From positions 43,515 through 107,514 of the forward strand of contig NW_005199194.1 of assembly GCF_000372725.1 (NCBI RefSeq): DNA of 64,000 nucleotides, in the 5' to 3' direction. How positions within the stretch are numbered: position 1 is the stretch's first letter; every line of letters starts with the position of its first letter. A program made the translations under genes and the position numbers. Below, piece by piece: positions 8,335 to 19,887 of this stretch. Source of the stretch: Emiliania huxleyi CCMP1516 (lineage: Eukaryota; Haptophyta; Isochrysidales; Noelaerhabdaceae). The notes below the pieces were generated by a model. That model saw only the letters and a program-made list of their open reading frames with translations, did not search any database and had not been told where the DNA came from.

Positions 8335-11300
8335 ATGCCCTCCCTCAGCGCTGGGAGCAACGCTCTGTTCTCAGCAAAGGATGAGGTGGAGGCCTACGAC
8401 GCACTGGCCGCTCGGTACAACGAGGACGAGATCTACACTTCGATTGGGCCTGTGCTCCTCGCCGTCAATCCGTATGCTCCGGTGGCAGCTTGCGACCAGC
8501 GCTGCCTGGCCGAGCTCGCGGCGCTGAATGCCGGTGCTCACATAGCACTGGCACTACCCTGCAGCATAGCATAGCATCTATCCGCTCAATAGCATCTGCC
8601 GCTCAGCCTGCTCACCGTCTCTCCCGCACAGGTGGCGCTGCCGTGAGCGACCTGCCGGCTCACATCTTCCGCGTCGCCCTCGAGGCCTACGACGGGCTGG
8701 TCGACGGGCCTCAAGCCATTCTCGTGAGCGGCGAGTCGGGCGCCGGCAAGACGGAGACGACCAAGCTCGCGCTCTCTTCGCTTGTGCGGCTCGCCGCCTC
8801 GGCGGCGATGTCCTCGGCTGCGGCCGCCGCTGCGGGGATCATCGCCGGGCGGGTGCTCGAGGCGGGGCTGCTACTCGAGGCGTTTGGCAACGCGCGCACC
8901 GTACGCAACTCGAACTCGTCTCGCTTCGGCAAGTGGCAGACCCTCCACTTCAGCGCGTCCGGCCGCGTCGCCGGCTGCTCGATCGCGCACTTCCTGCTCG
9001 AGACCTCTCGCGTCTCGTCGCACCCTGCGGGCGAGCGCAACTACCACATCTTCTACCAGCTGCTCGGGGGCGCCTCGGCCAAGCAGCGCGCCGCCTGGCG
9101 CCTCAAGCCGCAGGCGGAGGCGCACGCCTATGCGCGCTGGACCCCGGCCGAGCCGCCTCTGAAGCAGCAGCGAGGCGCGATGGCGAAAGAGGCGACGCCA
9201 CAGGCGGAGGCGTACGTCGGAGGGAAGGACGACGCCGCCGGGTGGGTGGAGACGTGCTCGCGGCTCACCGCGCTCGGCTTCAGCGACGCGCAGCGCGAGG
9301 CGGCCTTCACCGTCCTCGCCGCCGTCCTCGCGCTCGGTGATGTCTCCTTCAAGGAGGGAGGGCGAGGCCGCGGAGGCAGCGACGCCGCCGCGCCGGCGGA
9401 GCCCGCGGCGGCCGACGGCGCAGCGAGCCTGCTCGGCGTGCGGAGTAGCGCGCTCGTGCTCGCCCTCACCACGCGGAGGGTGGTGGCGGGCGGGGAGGCT
9501 GTCACCGTCCACCTCGACACAGCCGCCGCCGCAGCCGCGCGCGACGACCTCGCGCGGCGCGTCTACTCGGCGCTGTGGAGCCACGTGCTGGGGCGCGTGA
9601 ACGAGGCGCTCGGCGGCGGCGGCGGCGAGGCGCGCACGATCGGGCTGCTCGACGTCTTCGGCTTCGAGTCGTTTGAGCGGAACGGCTTCGAGCAGCTGTG
9701 CATCAACTATGCAAACGAGGTGCTGCAAGGCTGGTTCATGGACGCGCTCATCAAGCGCGAGCAGGCCGAGTACGCGCGCGAGGGCGTGGTCTGCGACCAC
9801 ATCGAGTACCCGTCCAACGCCGAGCAGGTCTCCATGCTGGGCGGCAAGGGCGGCATCTTCGCCCTCCTTGACGAGGAGTGCCGCATCCCGCGAGGCTCGG
9901 ACGAGGCGCTCGTGGAAAAGATGCACGCCGTCTTCGAAAAGTCGAGGCCGGGCCTCTACTCGCGCGCCCGCTTCGGCGCCGGCGCGGCGGGCGCGGCCCT
10001 GGCGGCTGAGGTCGGGCCGGAGACCCTCTTCTGCGTGCGGCACTACGCGGAGGAGGTGCAGTACACCGCGCGCGGCTGGCTCGACAAGAACCGCTCCGCC
10101 GTCCGGCACGAGGCGACGCCGCTGCTCGCGCTCCGACTGCCCGCAACCTCCGTGGAAGCTTCTTGGAGCCTTCCTGTAGGTGACGGAGCTGCTCGCCGGC
10201 TCCGACTACCCGCTCCTCTCCCTCCCCTCCGGCGCCGCCCTCGAGGCGCCGCCCCTTTCCACCGGCCAGTCTTCACGCGCGCCCTCCGTCTCTGGCGTCT
10301 TCCGCGAGTCGCTCCGCTCGCTCGGCGCAGCGCTGCTCGTGACGCAGCAGCACTTTGTCCGCTGCATCAAGCCAAACTCCACCAAGACGCCCCACTCCCT
10401 CGACGCCGCCTACGTCCAGCGGCAGCTGCGCTACCTCGGCGTGGGCGCCGTCCTCGAGATCGGGCGCGCGGGCTACCAGGTCAAGCTGCCGTATGCCTCC
10501 TTCCTCGGCCGCTACCGCTGCGTCGTCTTCGACCAGCCCGGTCTGCTCGACGGGCCGCCGCGGGAGGCGAGGCTCTAGCCGAGAATCATTAGAGCCGGCC
10601 GAGGTTGTACTCATCGGCCCACCTCGGGAGGCGCACGCCCCTGACTGTCCCTGACACGTCCTTGTCACATCCCTCAGGCGGCGGAGCGGCTGCTGCGGGC
10701 GGCGGCCGGCAAACTGGACGGCAACCCGGACTGGCTCGCCAGCCGCGAGGCGCAGCTAGGCACGTCCAAGCTCTTCATGCGCCCCGCGGTCGCCGCCGCT
10801 CTCGACGTCCCTCGCCTCGCCGCGCGCCGCAGAGCCGCCGTCGCAGTGCAGGCAGTCGCGCGCGCGCGGCTCGGCAGACGCATCGCCGCTCTCCTCCGCA
10901 CGCACAGGCCCGCGCTCGACGCGGCAACCGCCGCGCTCGCCGCCGACGGAGCCCCGCGGCCGCTCTTCGAGGCCGAGTCCAGCCTCGACCGTGCGAGTAA
11001 GGGGCTCCGCCAGGCGCAGCGCGGCTTCGCGGCGGCGAGGCTGCCGGCGGCGCTCGAGGTTCCTCCGCTGCCCCGGATGAGGGAGCGGCTCGAGGCGGTC
11101 GGCGCGGAGGTGAGCGCGCTCGAGCGCGGGCTCTCCGCGGAGAAGCGCGCGCTGCGCGCCCTCGAGATCGAGGTGCAAAAGGCGGAGGCGGACAAGCTCC
11201 TCTTCGCGACGGCCGAGGCGCGCGCGGCGCTCAAGCGCGCATCGGACGACATGGGCTCGCTCGCCTCGTCGCTCGGCTCCGACTACGAGGGCGAGCACCA

Positions 11301-13664
11301 CTCTCCGCGCCTCGCGGCCTTCCACGAGCTCAAGAGCGCCCTCGCCGACGCCACCGACGCCGCGTGCGGCCTCACTTGCGAGCTCATCGCCGCGCTCGGC
11401 GCGGCGCAGGGGCTGGTCGACGAGCGGTTTGGGACGATGCTCTCAGAGTGGGAGGAGCGGATGGCGCTCGAGCGCGCCGCGAAGGAGGGGGCGCGGCTCG
11501 AGGTTGCCGCGGCGGAGGAGGAGTGGCTGTGCGGGCAGGCCGATTCGGGCGCCATCGAGCAGCGCAAGGTTGCCTTTCGCAACGCCCTCGACCCGCGCTC
11601 GCTCGTGCCGCGGCCGCTGCGCGGCTTCTCCGAGACGGCGACCGGCATCGCCTTCGACGACGCCAACGCGGTGCGGAAGCTGACGCGCGGAGGAGTCTCC
11701 GCCGCTGCGGCCTGAGAGGCGGGAGGGGCGAGCGCGCACTCCGCCGCCGTTGTCTCCCCCGTAGGTCTTGAGATGACGCGCCACCGCCTGCGCGTCGGCG
11801 ACGTCGTTCTCGCGGTGGACGGGGAGAGACTCAAGGGGCGCCGGCCGGCGGAGGTGATGGAGGCGCTGCAGCGAGAGTCGTACGAGCTGCTCGTCGCCAC
11901 GCCCCCGCCGACCGACGAGGACGAGGCCACCGGCCGGGTCGTCAGCTTGCCCCAGGGCGACATCCACGGCTGGCTCGAGGTGACGCCGGCGCGGATCCGC
12001 GCAGGCCGGCTCGCGGGTACGGCGCCTCCCTTCCGCGCGTGGGTGGTGGTGGCGGATGGCGACGTGTCGTTCTACGAGGAGGAGGAGGTCAAGCGCGCGT
12101 CAAAGCTGCGCGTCGACCCCGAGAAGCGCATCGCGCAGCCGCTGCTGGGCGCGGCGGCGCGGCCCGAGGGCCCTGCGGCGACGGAGGCGGAGAAGAAGGC
12201 GGAGAAGAAGGCGGAGAGGCTGCGGGGGATGCGTGCGCGCGCCATCGCGAGCTATGACGAGGAGGACGAGGACTCGAGTCGGGAGGAGAACCGGGCCGCG
12301 AGCCCTGCCGCAAGCACCGGCGGGGGCAGCAGCCGCACCTCGCCCGTCGGGCTGCGAGCCGCCGGGCGGGCCGTCGTGGCGGCCAACGCTGTCGCAAAGA
12401 AGGCGGCGGCGGCCAACGTCGTCGAGGCGGCGGTGGCGCGCGGCGTGCGTCCTCTGAAGCTCAGCTGGCCAGGCAAGGTGGATGCGCCCGTCTACATCCT
12501 CGGCGCGTCGACAGGCGACGAGCGCGCCAAGTGGGTGGACGCGCTCGGCCGGGCGGCGGAGGAGGTTGCCGAGCGCACGCCCACGTGCGCCCCCCCCGCC
12601 CGCCCGCCCCCCCGCCAAGGCTGCAGCATGAGCGGCGCATCCGTGCGAGTGTAGGTACGGCACTTTGGCCAAGCGCAAGGGGCGGCGGGGCGGGGCGGGG
12701 GGGGGCGTGCTCGCCCGGGCAGTGATGGGCAGCTGGTCCGACCGCTGGTTCGAGCTGCAGCCAAAGGGGTCGCGCGGCGACGAGACGGCAGACGAGCGTC
12801 GTGGGCCGGCCGCGCTGCTTGCCGTTGCGCTCACGGGTGTCTCTGTGCCCAGGCGCCCACCCTCGCCTACTACGAGTCGGCGGACACGGCGCAGGCCGGC
12901 GGCCAGGCGGTCGCCAAGGGGCTCGTCGCCCTCAACAAGGACGCGCTGCTCGTGCCTGCCGCCGCGGGCGACAAGGTGCACCCGCACGCCTTCTCCATCA
13001 CGTCGCAGGCCGAGGAGGACGCTTCCCCGGTGACGACGCTGCTCGCCGCCGCCTCGGAGGAGGAGCGCACGCGGTGGGTGACTGCGATCGCGCGCGCCAT
13101 TCGCTCCTGCCAGCCGCAGCCGGAGCGGACGGCCAAGTTCCAGCCAGCGTCCAAGGAGGAGGCGGTGCTGTACCAAAAGTCGGCGCTGCAGCTGCGGCTG
13201 CTCCTCGAGTACATGAGCATCCCTGCTTCCCGCTTCCGTGGCGCCGAGGAGGACAAGCCGCGGCTGGTGGCGCTGGTGATGCAGGGGCGCGTCGCGCGCA
13301 AGATGGCGGCGGCGGCGGCGGACACGGCGGAGGCGGTGGAGGAGCGCGTGCGGCTCGAGCGGGAGGAGCGCGCGCGGCTCGAGGCGAGGACCATTGACGA
13401 GCTCTGGGCGCCGCTCGCCCGTGCCTCGAGGTCCGCCTTGGCGAGAGCTGCACCTCACTGTCTGCCCTTCCGGACCGGTAGGCACTGCTCGACTACATGG
13501 AGGTGGAGTACGACGAGGAGGAGGCCAAGGGCGAGCTGGTCGCCCGCATCGTCGCGCAAAAGACGCAGCTGATGATGCGGCCTGAGACCCTCGCGCCACT
13601 CTCGGGGACGTCGCGCTCGAGCGACACGCGCATCACCCATGCCAACTTCGGCGCCACGTATTGA
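8335..13664 (+). CDS. Myosin heavy chain with PDZ and two PH domains
   Basis: Actin-based motor. Head: EIYTSIGPVLLAVNPYAP, P-loop GESGAGKTETTK, switch I NSNSSRFGK, switch II LLDVFGFESFERNGFEQL, strut/actin region QQHFVRCIKPNS, converter to about codon 820, then a short IQ-like basic stretch (AVAVQAVARARLGRR). The tail is Ala/Glu-rich and partly coiled coil. It is followed by a PDZ domain (GIAFDDANAVRKLTRGGLEM...LRVGDVVLAVDG), a PH domain (GWLEVTP...) and a second PH domain (GSWSDRWFELQP...ERTRWVTAIARAI), then a C-terminal helical region. Exons: 8335-8533, 8632-10112, 10180-10566, 10678-11692, 11765-12572, 12655-12787, 12853-13407, 13482-13664. Donors GT, GC, GC, GA, GC, GC, GC. The PDZ fold spans the exon 4/5 junction, tying motor and tail into one gene; that junction needs a GA donor. 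It probably links actin movement to membranes. Confidence 0.85.
10640..10677 (+). mobile_element. Introner-like core, myosin intron 3
   Basis: The 3' part of the 111-nt intron carries CCCTGACACGTCCTTGTCAC and ends CTCAG, resembling the GGACATGTCC cores elsewhere but more decayed. The sequence after the acceptor (GCGGCGGAG) resembles the intron start (GCGAGGCTC). Confidence 0.45.
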
Positions 13665-14205
13665 TCAGTGGCGAGTGGGGCAGTGTCGATGAACTTTCAT
13701 TGTCGGTGCAAAATGCGCCTGCTCCTACTGTGCGGTGGCCTCGCGGGCCCCCTGTCAGGAATTCAAAAATCACAGCTCACACGAGAGCGAGTGACGGGTA
13801 ATCGTGGCCGTGGCCAAGAAAATCAAAATATTAAGCTCTCTGTTTGGACCACGGTGAAAAACTCGACGGTTTTGGGCGTTTCAGAGCACGCTGAATCGAT
13901 TGGCTGAGCTATAATTCTCGCCAGCCCTTTCCTTTCATAATTATTGACTCAAAACTCGATGATCGCGCGACTTTGGAGCCGTTATAGCTCAGCCAAAACG
14001 TTCCTCTCGAAAAATTGACTTAGGAAGCCGCAAACGGCAGCTTCTGAAAGACTCACCGGCGCTTATTCTCTTGATCTTTCAAAACCTAGGCCTGCGGCCA
14101 AAATTTTCTAAAGGCCGCTGCGCGGCCAGCGCAATGCGCAACCAGTCAGCGACCGACAGTCAGCAGCAGACTGTGACGATTGGCGGCCTCGCGCCCTCAG
14201 TCGAC

Positions 14206-14936
14206 CTCCTCTACCAACTCCCCTGCCCAGCCCATATGCCTCATCCACGGTGGCGCAACCACTCGCGCAGGGAGAGAGAGAAAGTCGGCGATCTGCGCCG
14301 TGCAGATGAGCTCCGCCTCGTCTGCGTCGAGGACGCCCATCGCAGGGCTGTCATATAGCGCCATTGCATATGACGTACTGCATGTTGTTCATTACTTCGC
14401 AGGTGCCAAAGTCGAGGATAAACTCACTCAGCGATGGCGAAAGCTGCACTCCCGGCCGGCGGTAGGAGAGATGAAGGCTAATGTACTTCGCAGTGTACGG
14501 TGCCTTCCGGCGCGAACAGTGCCCGGGACGAAAGAGGAGGCGACGTCTCCCTCGTCCATGGACGGTGTAGCCAGCTTGAGAGACGGGAACGAACGGCGGT
14601 GAATCGCCGACAGCGGCGCCTTCGTTCCTTTCCAGTGAATCGCCGGCGGGTGCCCTGAGCGTTGTATCTGTCGGCCAGTTGCCGCACCGCCGGCAGCAGC
14701 TCCGCAGCAGCCGCCCAGATGGCGCCGGTTAGGACAGGAGCGAAGCCGCGTGGACACGGCTGAGCGACGCCGTGCGTCTCGTTTGGATGCTGCAGGCATG
14801 CCGGGCAGCGCGCGTGCTCCATACCGCGCGTCGGGCGCCCGCCGAAATCTTCGATTTCTTTGGCGTAGGAGACCAAAAACCCTGAAAATTTTCTTCGCCT
14901 GCGGCGGGCAATTAATTTCGCTACTTTCGCTTTCAC
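14206..14936 (-). CDS. Possible gene or pseudogene, exons unresolved
   Basis: Minus-strand frames read like protein in pieces: RGMEHARCPACLQHPNETHG with GAIWAAAAELLPAVRQLADRY, then LSEFILDFGTCEVMNN, then DADEAELICTAQIADFLSLP followed by ARVVAPPWMRHMGW. The pieces lie in different frames and I could not join them with consistent splice phases. It may be a decayed gene or one with several small exons. I do not recognise the family; no function is offered. Confidence 0.25.
14886..14909 (+). repeat. 24-bp repeat shared with 62169
   Basis: An exact 24-bp match starting AAATTTTCTTCGCCTGCGGC occurs here and at 62169-62192, 47 kb away and in the same orientation. Both lie in gene-poor sequence; the second lies inside the transposon-like element. 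Confidence 0.75.
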
Positions 14937-15583
14937 AGCTCTTTCACACGACTTTATCCGTCACTCGCTCACGACCTTTACGGAGCACACACGCCAGGTC
15001 CCAGGAGGAGTCCGCCACGGATGCAACACGCCCGCCACCGCCCCTGCCTGATGCTGATCGCTGATGTGGCAGGGTACCTGACCTGTGCCTGTACGTACTT
15101 TTAGCTTACTGGGAGAAAAGGGAGAGGCAGGCGCGATTTCTAGGCCCTTGGGGGCCCTACCACTCAGCGCAGTCGGAGAAGCCGGTGAACGAATCTTCGG
15201 AGAGGATGGGGCAGTCATCACTGCCGCGCTCACTGGGTTCGAGAGATTGTGCGAGAGATTGTGGGAGAGAGCTTGCGTCGGAACCGTTCCTCCGCTCCCA
15301 CCTGTCGAGTGCAAGCTTCAGTTCCTTGGAGTCGAGGTCCCAGACGCCGTCAACCTGCCCTGCGCCCTGAGCAAAGTCGAGGGCCTGTATACCACTACCA
15401 AACTAACTTTTCAGTATATGTAGCTCTTACGAACATACCCGAGGGTGAACTGCTGACAGGGTTTGCGATGAGAAGCGATCCGAACGTGGCATTCGACTTT
15501 TCACGTTCCACGCAGTTATCCTTTTCCGCGCGGCCGTCCCCACCTCGAGCAAAGGCCGAACGCGCGAACAAGCGAACTTCAAC

Positions 15584-17282
15584 ATGAGCTCTGCGGCAGC
15601 ATTGGCGCGGCTGACAGTCGTGTGTAGCATCTGTATTGCTGTCACCGCGTTGGCCGCCCGACGCTACGCGCGCGCAAAGGGTGGCCAGGCCAGCAGCAAC
15701 ACAAGCGCGGCTGCGCCAGCCAAGACCTGCGTGCCGCCGGTGACCTTGCCAGACAAGGGCGGCTCTGGAAGGTCTCCGGGAGGGCATTGGAAGCACGCGG
15801 CCAAGGCCACATCGGAGACGCTTACTCCCCGCTCGGCGTACGCACGCGTAGAGGGCGCGGAGTTGCGCGACCGGGTTGTGGTCGCCATGGTGGGGCTGCC
15901 CGCACGAGGGAAGAGCTACCTATCGAAGGCGGTAGTGCGGTACCTCAACCTCATAGGCTGCCCAGCACGCATCTTCAACTCCGAAGAGCACCGCAAAACG
16001 GAGGTCCGCCGAAGCAGCCGGGTCAGCGACCCGGGAACCGACGACGCCATAGCAACCCGCGACCAAGTTGCGATGGAGACGCTCGACGAACTTTTCTCCT
16101 GGCTACGCGACGCGACGGCCACGACGTGGCTTGCGACTGGCGCCTCGGGCTGTGCCTGTGCGATCTTCGATGCCACTAACACCACAGTTGCACGGCGGCA
16201 GCAGATTGTCGCTCGGTGCGCTGACGAGAGACCGCCCGTCCGCCTCATCTTTCTCGAGTCTATCTGCGACGACGACGAGTTGCTCAAGCACAACTATCGG
16301 CTGAAGCTCGCCAAGACGAAGACCAACAAAAAAGAGGCGCTCGAGGACTTCGTTGGACGCGTGAAAAAGTACGAGGAGGCGTACGAGCGGATCGAGCCCG
16401 CAGAAGGCGTGAGCTACCTGCAGATCCACAACGCGGGGCAGAGGCTCGTCGCGTCGGGCCTCGCTGGCTACGTCTCGACGCGGATTGTGGCGCTGCTGCA
16501 CGCCATCCACCTCGAGCCGCGAGCAATCTGGCTTGTGCGCCGCCTCTGTTCCCCAATCCACCACCCGCCACAAGAACCCACCAACCTCACTTGCACGACC
16601 CGCGCAGGTGCTTTGCGGACAGACCCTCAACGACACGAGCGACATTGTCGGTGGTGACTCGCCGCTTTCTGCTGATGGCCTTGAGTACGCCCGCGCAACT
16701 GTAGCGCTGCTCGCTCGGCGGATCGCGAGCTGGTCGACTGCTGAGAAGCTTGCGGGGACCCAGCATAGCAATCCGGCCATTATTAGCGGCACTCTGCGCC
16801 GCTACTCGCCCATGATCGACATGATGCGAAAGCAGATCCAGCCGACCTCGGTCACACGGCTCACGCGATTGAACGATCTCTGTGCCGGCGAGCTTGAGTC
16901 CGTGCCAGCAGAGTCGCTGCACACGGAGCACGTGGCGGAGCGAGAGGCGCGCGAGAGAGACAAGCTGAGCTACCGCTTCCCCGGCGTCGGAGGCGAGTCG
17001 TACCAGGATGTGATTCAGCGGCTGCTGGACACCGTCCTTGCCATCGAGCAGTCAAGGAATAACGTCGTCGTCGTGTGCGACCGCGCTATCTCGCGTGTGC
17101 TGTGGTCCTACCTGTGCGGCCTTGAGCCCGCAAACATCCCCAACCTGGAGGTGGTGCCAGGTCTCATGGAGCTGCGGCGCGCGCACGCGGGCTGGACATG
17201 CACCCCTCTCGAGGTTCCTGAGGGCGCCGCGCGGACCGTCGGCCTAGCGGGAGACTCATGTTTGGGATCTCTGCGAGCCTAG
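15584..17282 (+). CDS. 6-phosphofructo-2-kinase with degenerate bisphosphatase
   Basis: Bifunctional-enzyme homologue that makes fructose-2,6-bisphosphate, the regulator of glycolysis. The N-terminus has a hydrophobic anchor (LTVVCSICIAVTALAARRYA). The kinase half is intact: P-loop MVGLPARGKSY, FNSEEHRK, FDATNTT and a conserved NKKEALEDF helix region. The phosphatase half begins IWLVLCGQTLNDTSDIVGGD. Where active enzymes have RHG-E/S, this has L-C-G-Q-T. The second histidine motif (CHQA) is CDRA, so both catalytic His are missing. Exons 15584-16534 and 16608-17282; the 73-nt intron has a GT donor in phase 0. If transcripts used another donor, the first motif would change by one or two residues, but the second His would still be absent. 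Likely a kinase-only enzyme. Confidence 0.85.
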
Positions 17283-17730
17283 TGAGCATGGCTCTGTATT
17301 TGGTATCGCGTAGGGCCAGAGCCGCCGGGAGCGCGTCCCCTGCCCGCCCGAGTGTCGGTGCGTCTCATATTACCCACATTCAAGGTCGCCTCGTCTAGTC
17401 TCTCCAAACTACGCATGCAGAAATTTGCCAAATATAAAAACATGTGGCAACTGTGGCCTTTCTCTTTTTGCACAGAGCGTCACATGCACAGGCACATGAC
17501 ATGAACATGAACCTTCCCCCAGTTCTCCACGCGTGTAATCGCGTCGGCGATCTAGCAGCTTGTGCTCCTCCATGCCGTCGCAACACGAAGCCACCCAGGC
17601 ATGCAGATTTGCACTACGGACGTGCAGTTTTGAAGACTGTGGTGCGGAGGGGCAGCGCCATGGACGAGGCGGTCGAACTGCCAGCTGGCGAGCGCCGTCC
17701 ACGTGCTGGACAGTGCGGCGGGCTCCCGAG

Positions 17731-18103
17731 CCCTAGTCTGGACGATTCTTTTGCGGTATCTTGATGTATCTCTCATATCTGACCGTATCCCGCCATATCC
17801 CGCCATATCCCGCCGTATCCTACCCTCCTCTCCGCGCTCCGCCTCCGAGCAAATAAGAAACTTTGAAAAGGGGAATTTCTTTGAAGAAGGCACACGAGCC
17901 CTGAGCCTGACACGCGAGCTGACACATGCACCCGCTAACACATGTCGGCCGCAGCGCGCTCACGTGCCCTCGGTCGTGAACACATCGTGGGCGCTCCGTA
18001 TCTCATCATATCCACGTGTATCTCCCGGTATCTCCCGATATCCCGCGCCATATCCCCTCATATCCCGCCGCGGATACCGCGAAAAGAATCGTCCAGACCA
18101 GGG
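17731..18103. mobile_element. MITE with 30-bp terminal inverted repeats
   Basis: A 373-bp element. Left end begins CCCTAGTCTGGACGATTCTT and continues TTGCGGTATC (17731-17760). The right end (18073-18103) is its reverse complement with one substitution (CCCTGG) and one inserted base. Inside both ends are runs of TATCCCGCCATATCCC-like subterminal motifs. No coding capacity. No clear target duplication. A non-autonomous DNA transposon. Confidence 0.8.
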
Positions 18104-18635
18104 ATGGCGGGGGTGGGCCCGAACTATGCTCTGGTGCGCAGCAAGGAGACAAAGGCGGCGGCGGCGCGAGGACGCGAGTGGGCGGCGCTCGAGGGTGTGA
18201 CGTGTATCTTGAGCGCGCAGGCGGCGCGGCCGGCGCAGCTCTGCAACAACCAACAAGAACAAAACCAAGTACTGTGATTACGTGGAGGTTGTGTTGTCCG
18301 AGGATGCGGCAAACCATGGGCCGTGGATGTACTTGTCGATGTGGATTGAGGATGGTCATGTGTCAACTGAAAGGTGAACAACAACAAGGTACAAACAAGC
18401 GCGTTCGGCCTGTTCGCGGGATCGCGGCGCTCGCGCAACCCCCCGCATGCCGCAAGACGTCTCAGCTCTCAGGATACAGGAACATGATTACGCAAGCTGT
18501 TATCTGTTTCTGGTAGAGTGCTGTACGAAGCCCCAAGCTCCTTACAACTAACTCTGTGCACTTCTGTCTTCTCTCCTCGTGTGTTCGCACAGTTTCGCGC
18601 GCGAGACGCCCCCACCTCACCGCCTCATCAGTGGG

Positions 18636-19877
18636 TCACAACCCCGACGTTGCGTATAGGGCTGTCAGATTCGCCTCTAAACCGCGGAGCGCTCCGATAT
18701 CTGCCCGCCGGGCCCTCCTCTCCCCCGGCGGCTTCCCAGCCCTGTTGTGGCGGCCGCCGCGCGCGCCCGCTATCCTGCGCCCGCTCCCATCCGCCGCGCC
18801 GCCCGCACCCGACTCCTCCTTCCCTGTGCTGCCGCCGCCGGCTGCTCCTGCCGCGCTCAAGCCCGCAAGCCCTGCCCGCGCCTCGACCTCCTCCTGCAGC
18901 CCAACGTTGTTCGCGAGGTGCAAGATCTCGTCGGCGAATGCGGCCGAGCGGCGCGCGACGGCGCCTCCTCCGCCGCCCGGGAACGTGGCGAGGTACTGGT
19001 GTGCGAGGTTGGAGAGGTAGGTGTTCCAAAAGAGGGAGGCGCCTTTGTATGTGGGGGGGGGGGGGGTCGCCTCAGGTCCCCGGTGAGCTGCCCCTCGTGG
19101 TGCGAGAAGAGCTCGATGGCCTGGGCGAGCAGGTCGCCTGCGCCGGACAGGGCAGCGGGCAGGTCAGCGGGACAGGTCTCAGAGTGGACGAGGGCCCCGT
19201 GACCGCAGGGGTGACGTCTGGCAGGAGGGGGCAGAGAGAGAGAGGCGTTCGCCGAAGCTCATGATGATCATCGCGGTGAGGGAGGAGGCGCGGAGGGGCG
19301 AGTCGCGCAGGTAGGCGCGGTACGACGAGCACGCGGATTTGGCTCTCCTCCGCGGCGCACGGTGCATCGCCGAGCGAGCCGCGAGGCCGGGCGGCGCCCT
19401 CGCCTCCCCGTCCTCGATGTCCTCCGAGCCGCGAAAGTCGGACTCCTCGATGTCCGAGTTCTTGAAGTCGAACTTGCGCCGCTCTTCGTACTCTGACTCG
19501 AAGTCCACCCCCAGCCACGGCGGCCGCGCCGGCGTCAGCGAGCCGAGCTGCACCTTGACGTCCCCGCTCCTCGCCTTCCTCCCCTTGGGAAGCTTGGAGC
19601 TCGAGCCCTGCGCGGCGAGCGGCGGCCGGCGTAGGCCCGGCGGCGTCGTCGTCGTCGCGGACGCAGGCTGGAGGACGCGGCGGAGGTCGAGCGCGCCGAG
19701 CCTCTCTACGGATGGCTCTGGCTTCTGCGCGTCGACACTTCGCGACGGCGCGGTCAGCACCGCACGCCGTTCGTCGATGGCGGCGCAGCGAATGTCCGCC
19801 GCCTCGGCCTCGGACTCGGGGCCGCTGTGGTAATTCCGGGCGGAGGCCCGGGGCGCAGCGTTTTTGCCCTGCTTCAT
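18636..19877 (-). CDS. Unknown protein with probable frameshift in a C-run
   Basis: Exon 1, 19877-19247, encodes a Ser/acidic-rich region ending TAMIIMSFGER. A GC donor (phase 1) and 109-nt intron lead to exon 2 at 19137, which reads DLLAQAIELFSHHEGQLTGD. The protein-like frame resumes after a run of 14 C residues (19053-19066 on the other strand) as GASLFWNTYLSNLAHQYLAT and continues to AFADEILHLANNVGLQEEVE and the stop at 18636. Fifteen C would keep the frame, so either the homopolymer count is wrong, the gene is broken here, or a short intron removes it. I do not recognise the family. Helical C-terminal half. Confidence 0.45.
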
Positions 19878-19887
19878 TGACTGTCGG

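Larger units (their letters stand above)
13665..15583. other. Intergenic region, partly AT-rich
   Basis: About 1.9 kb. The stretch 13700-14110 is clearly lower in GC than the genes. The region 14200-14940 may hold minus-strand exons (separate entry). The 24-bp repeat at 14886 recurs at 62169. The rest has no recognisable content. Confidence 0.5.

Noticed and set aside
12100-13599. 499-codon minus-strand frame opposite the myosin tail
   Set aside because: Arg-rich composition without domains; the plus strand has PDZ and PH domains with consistent splice phases.
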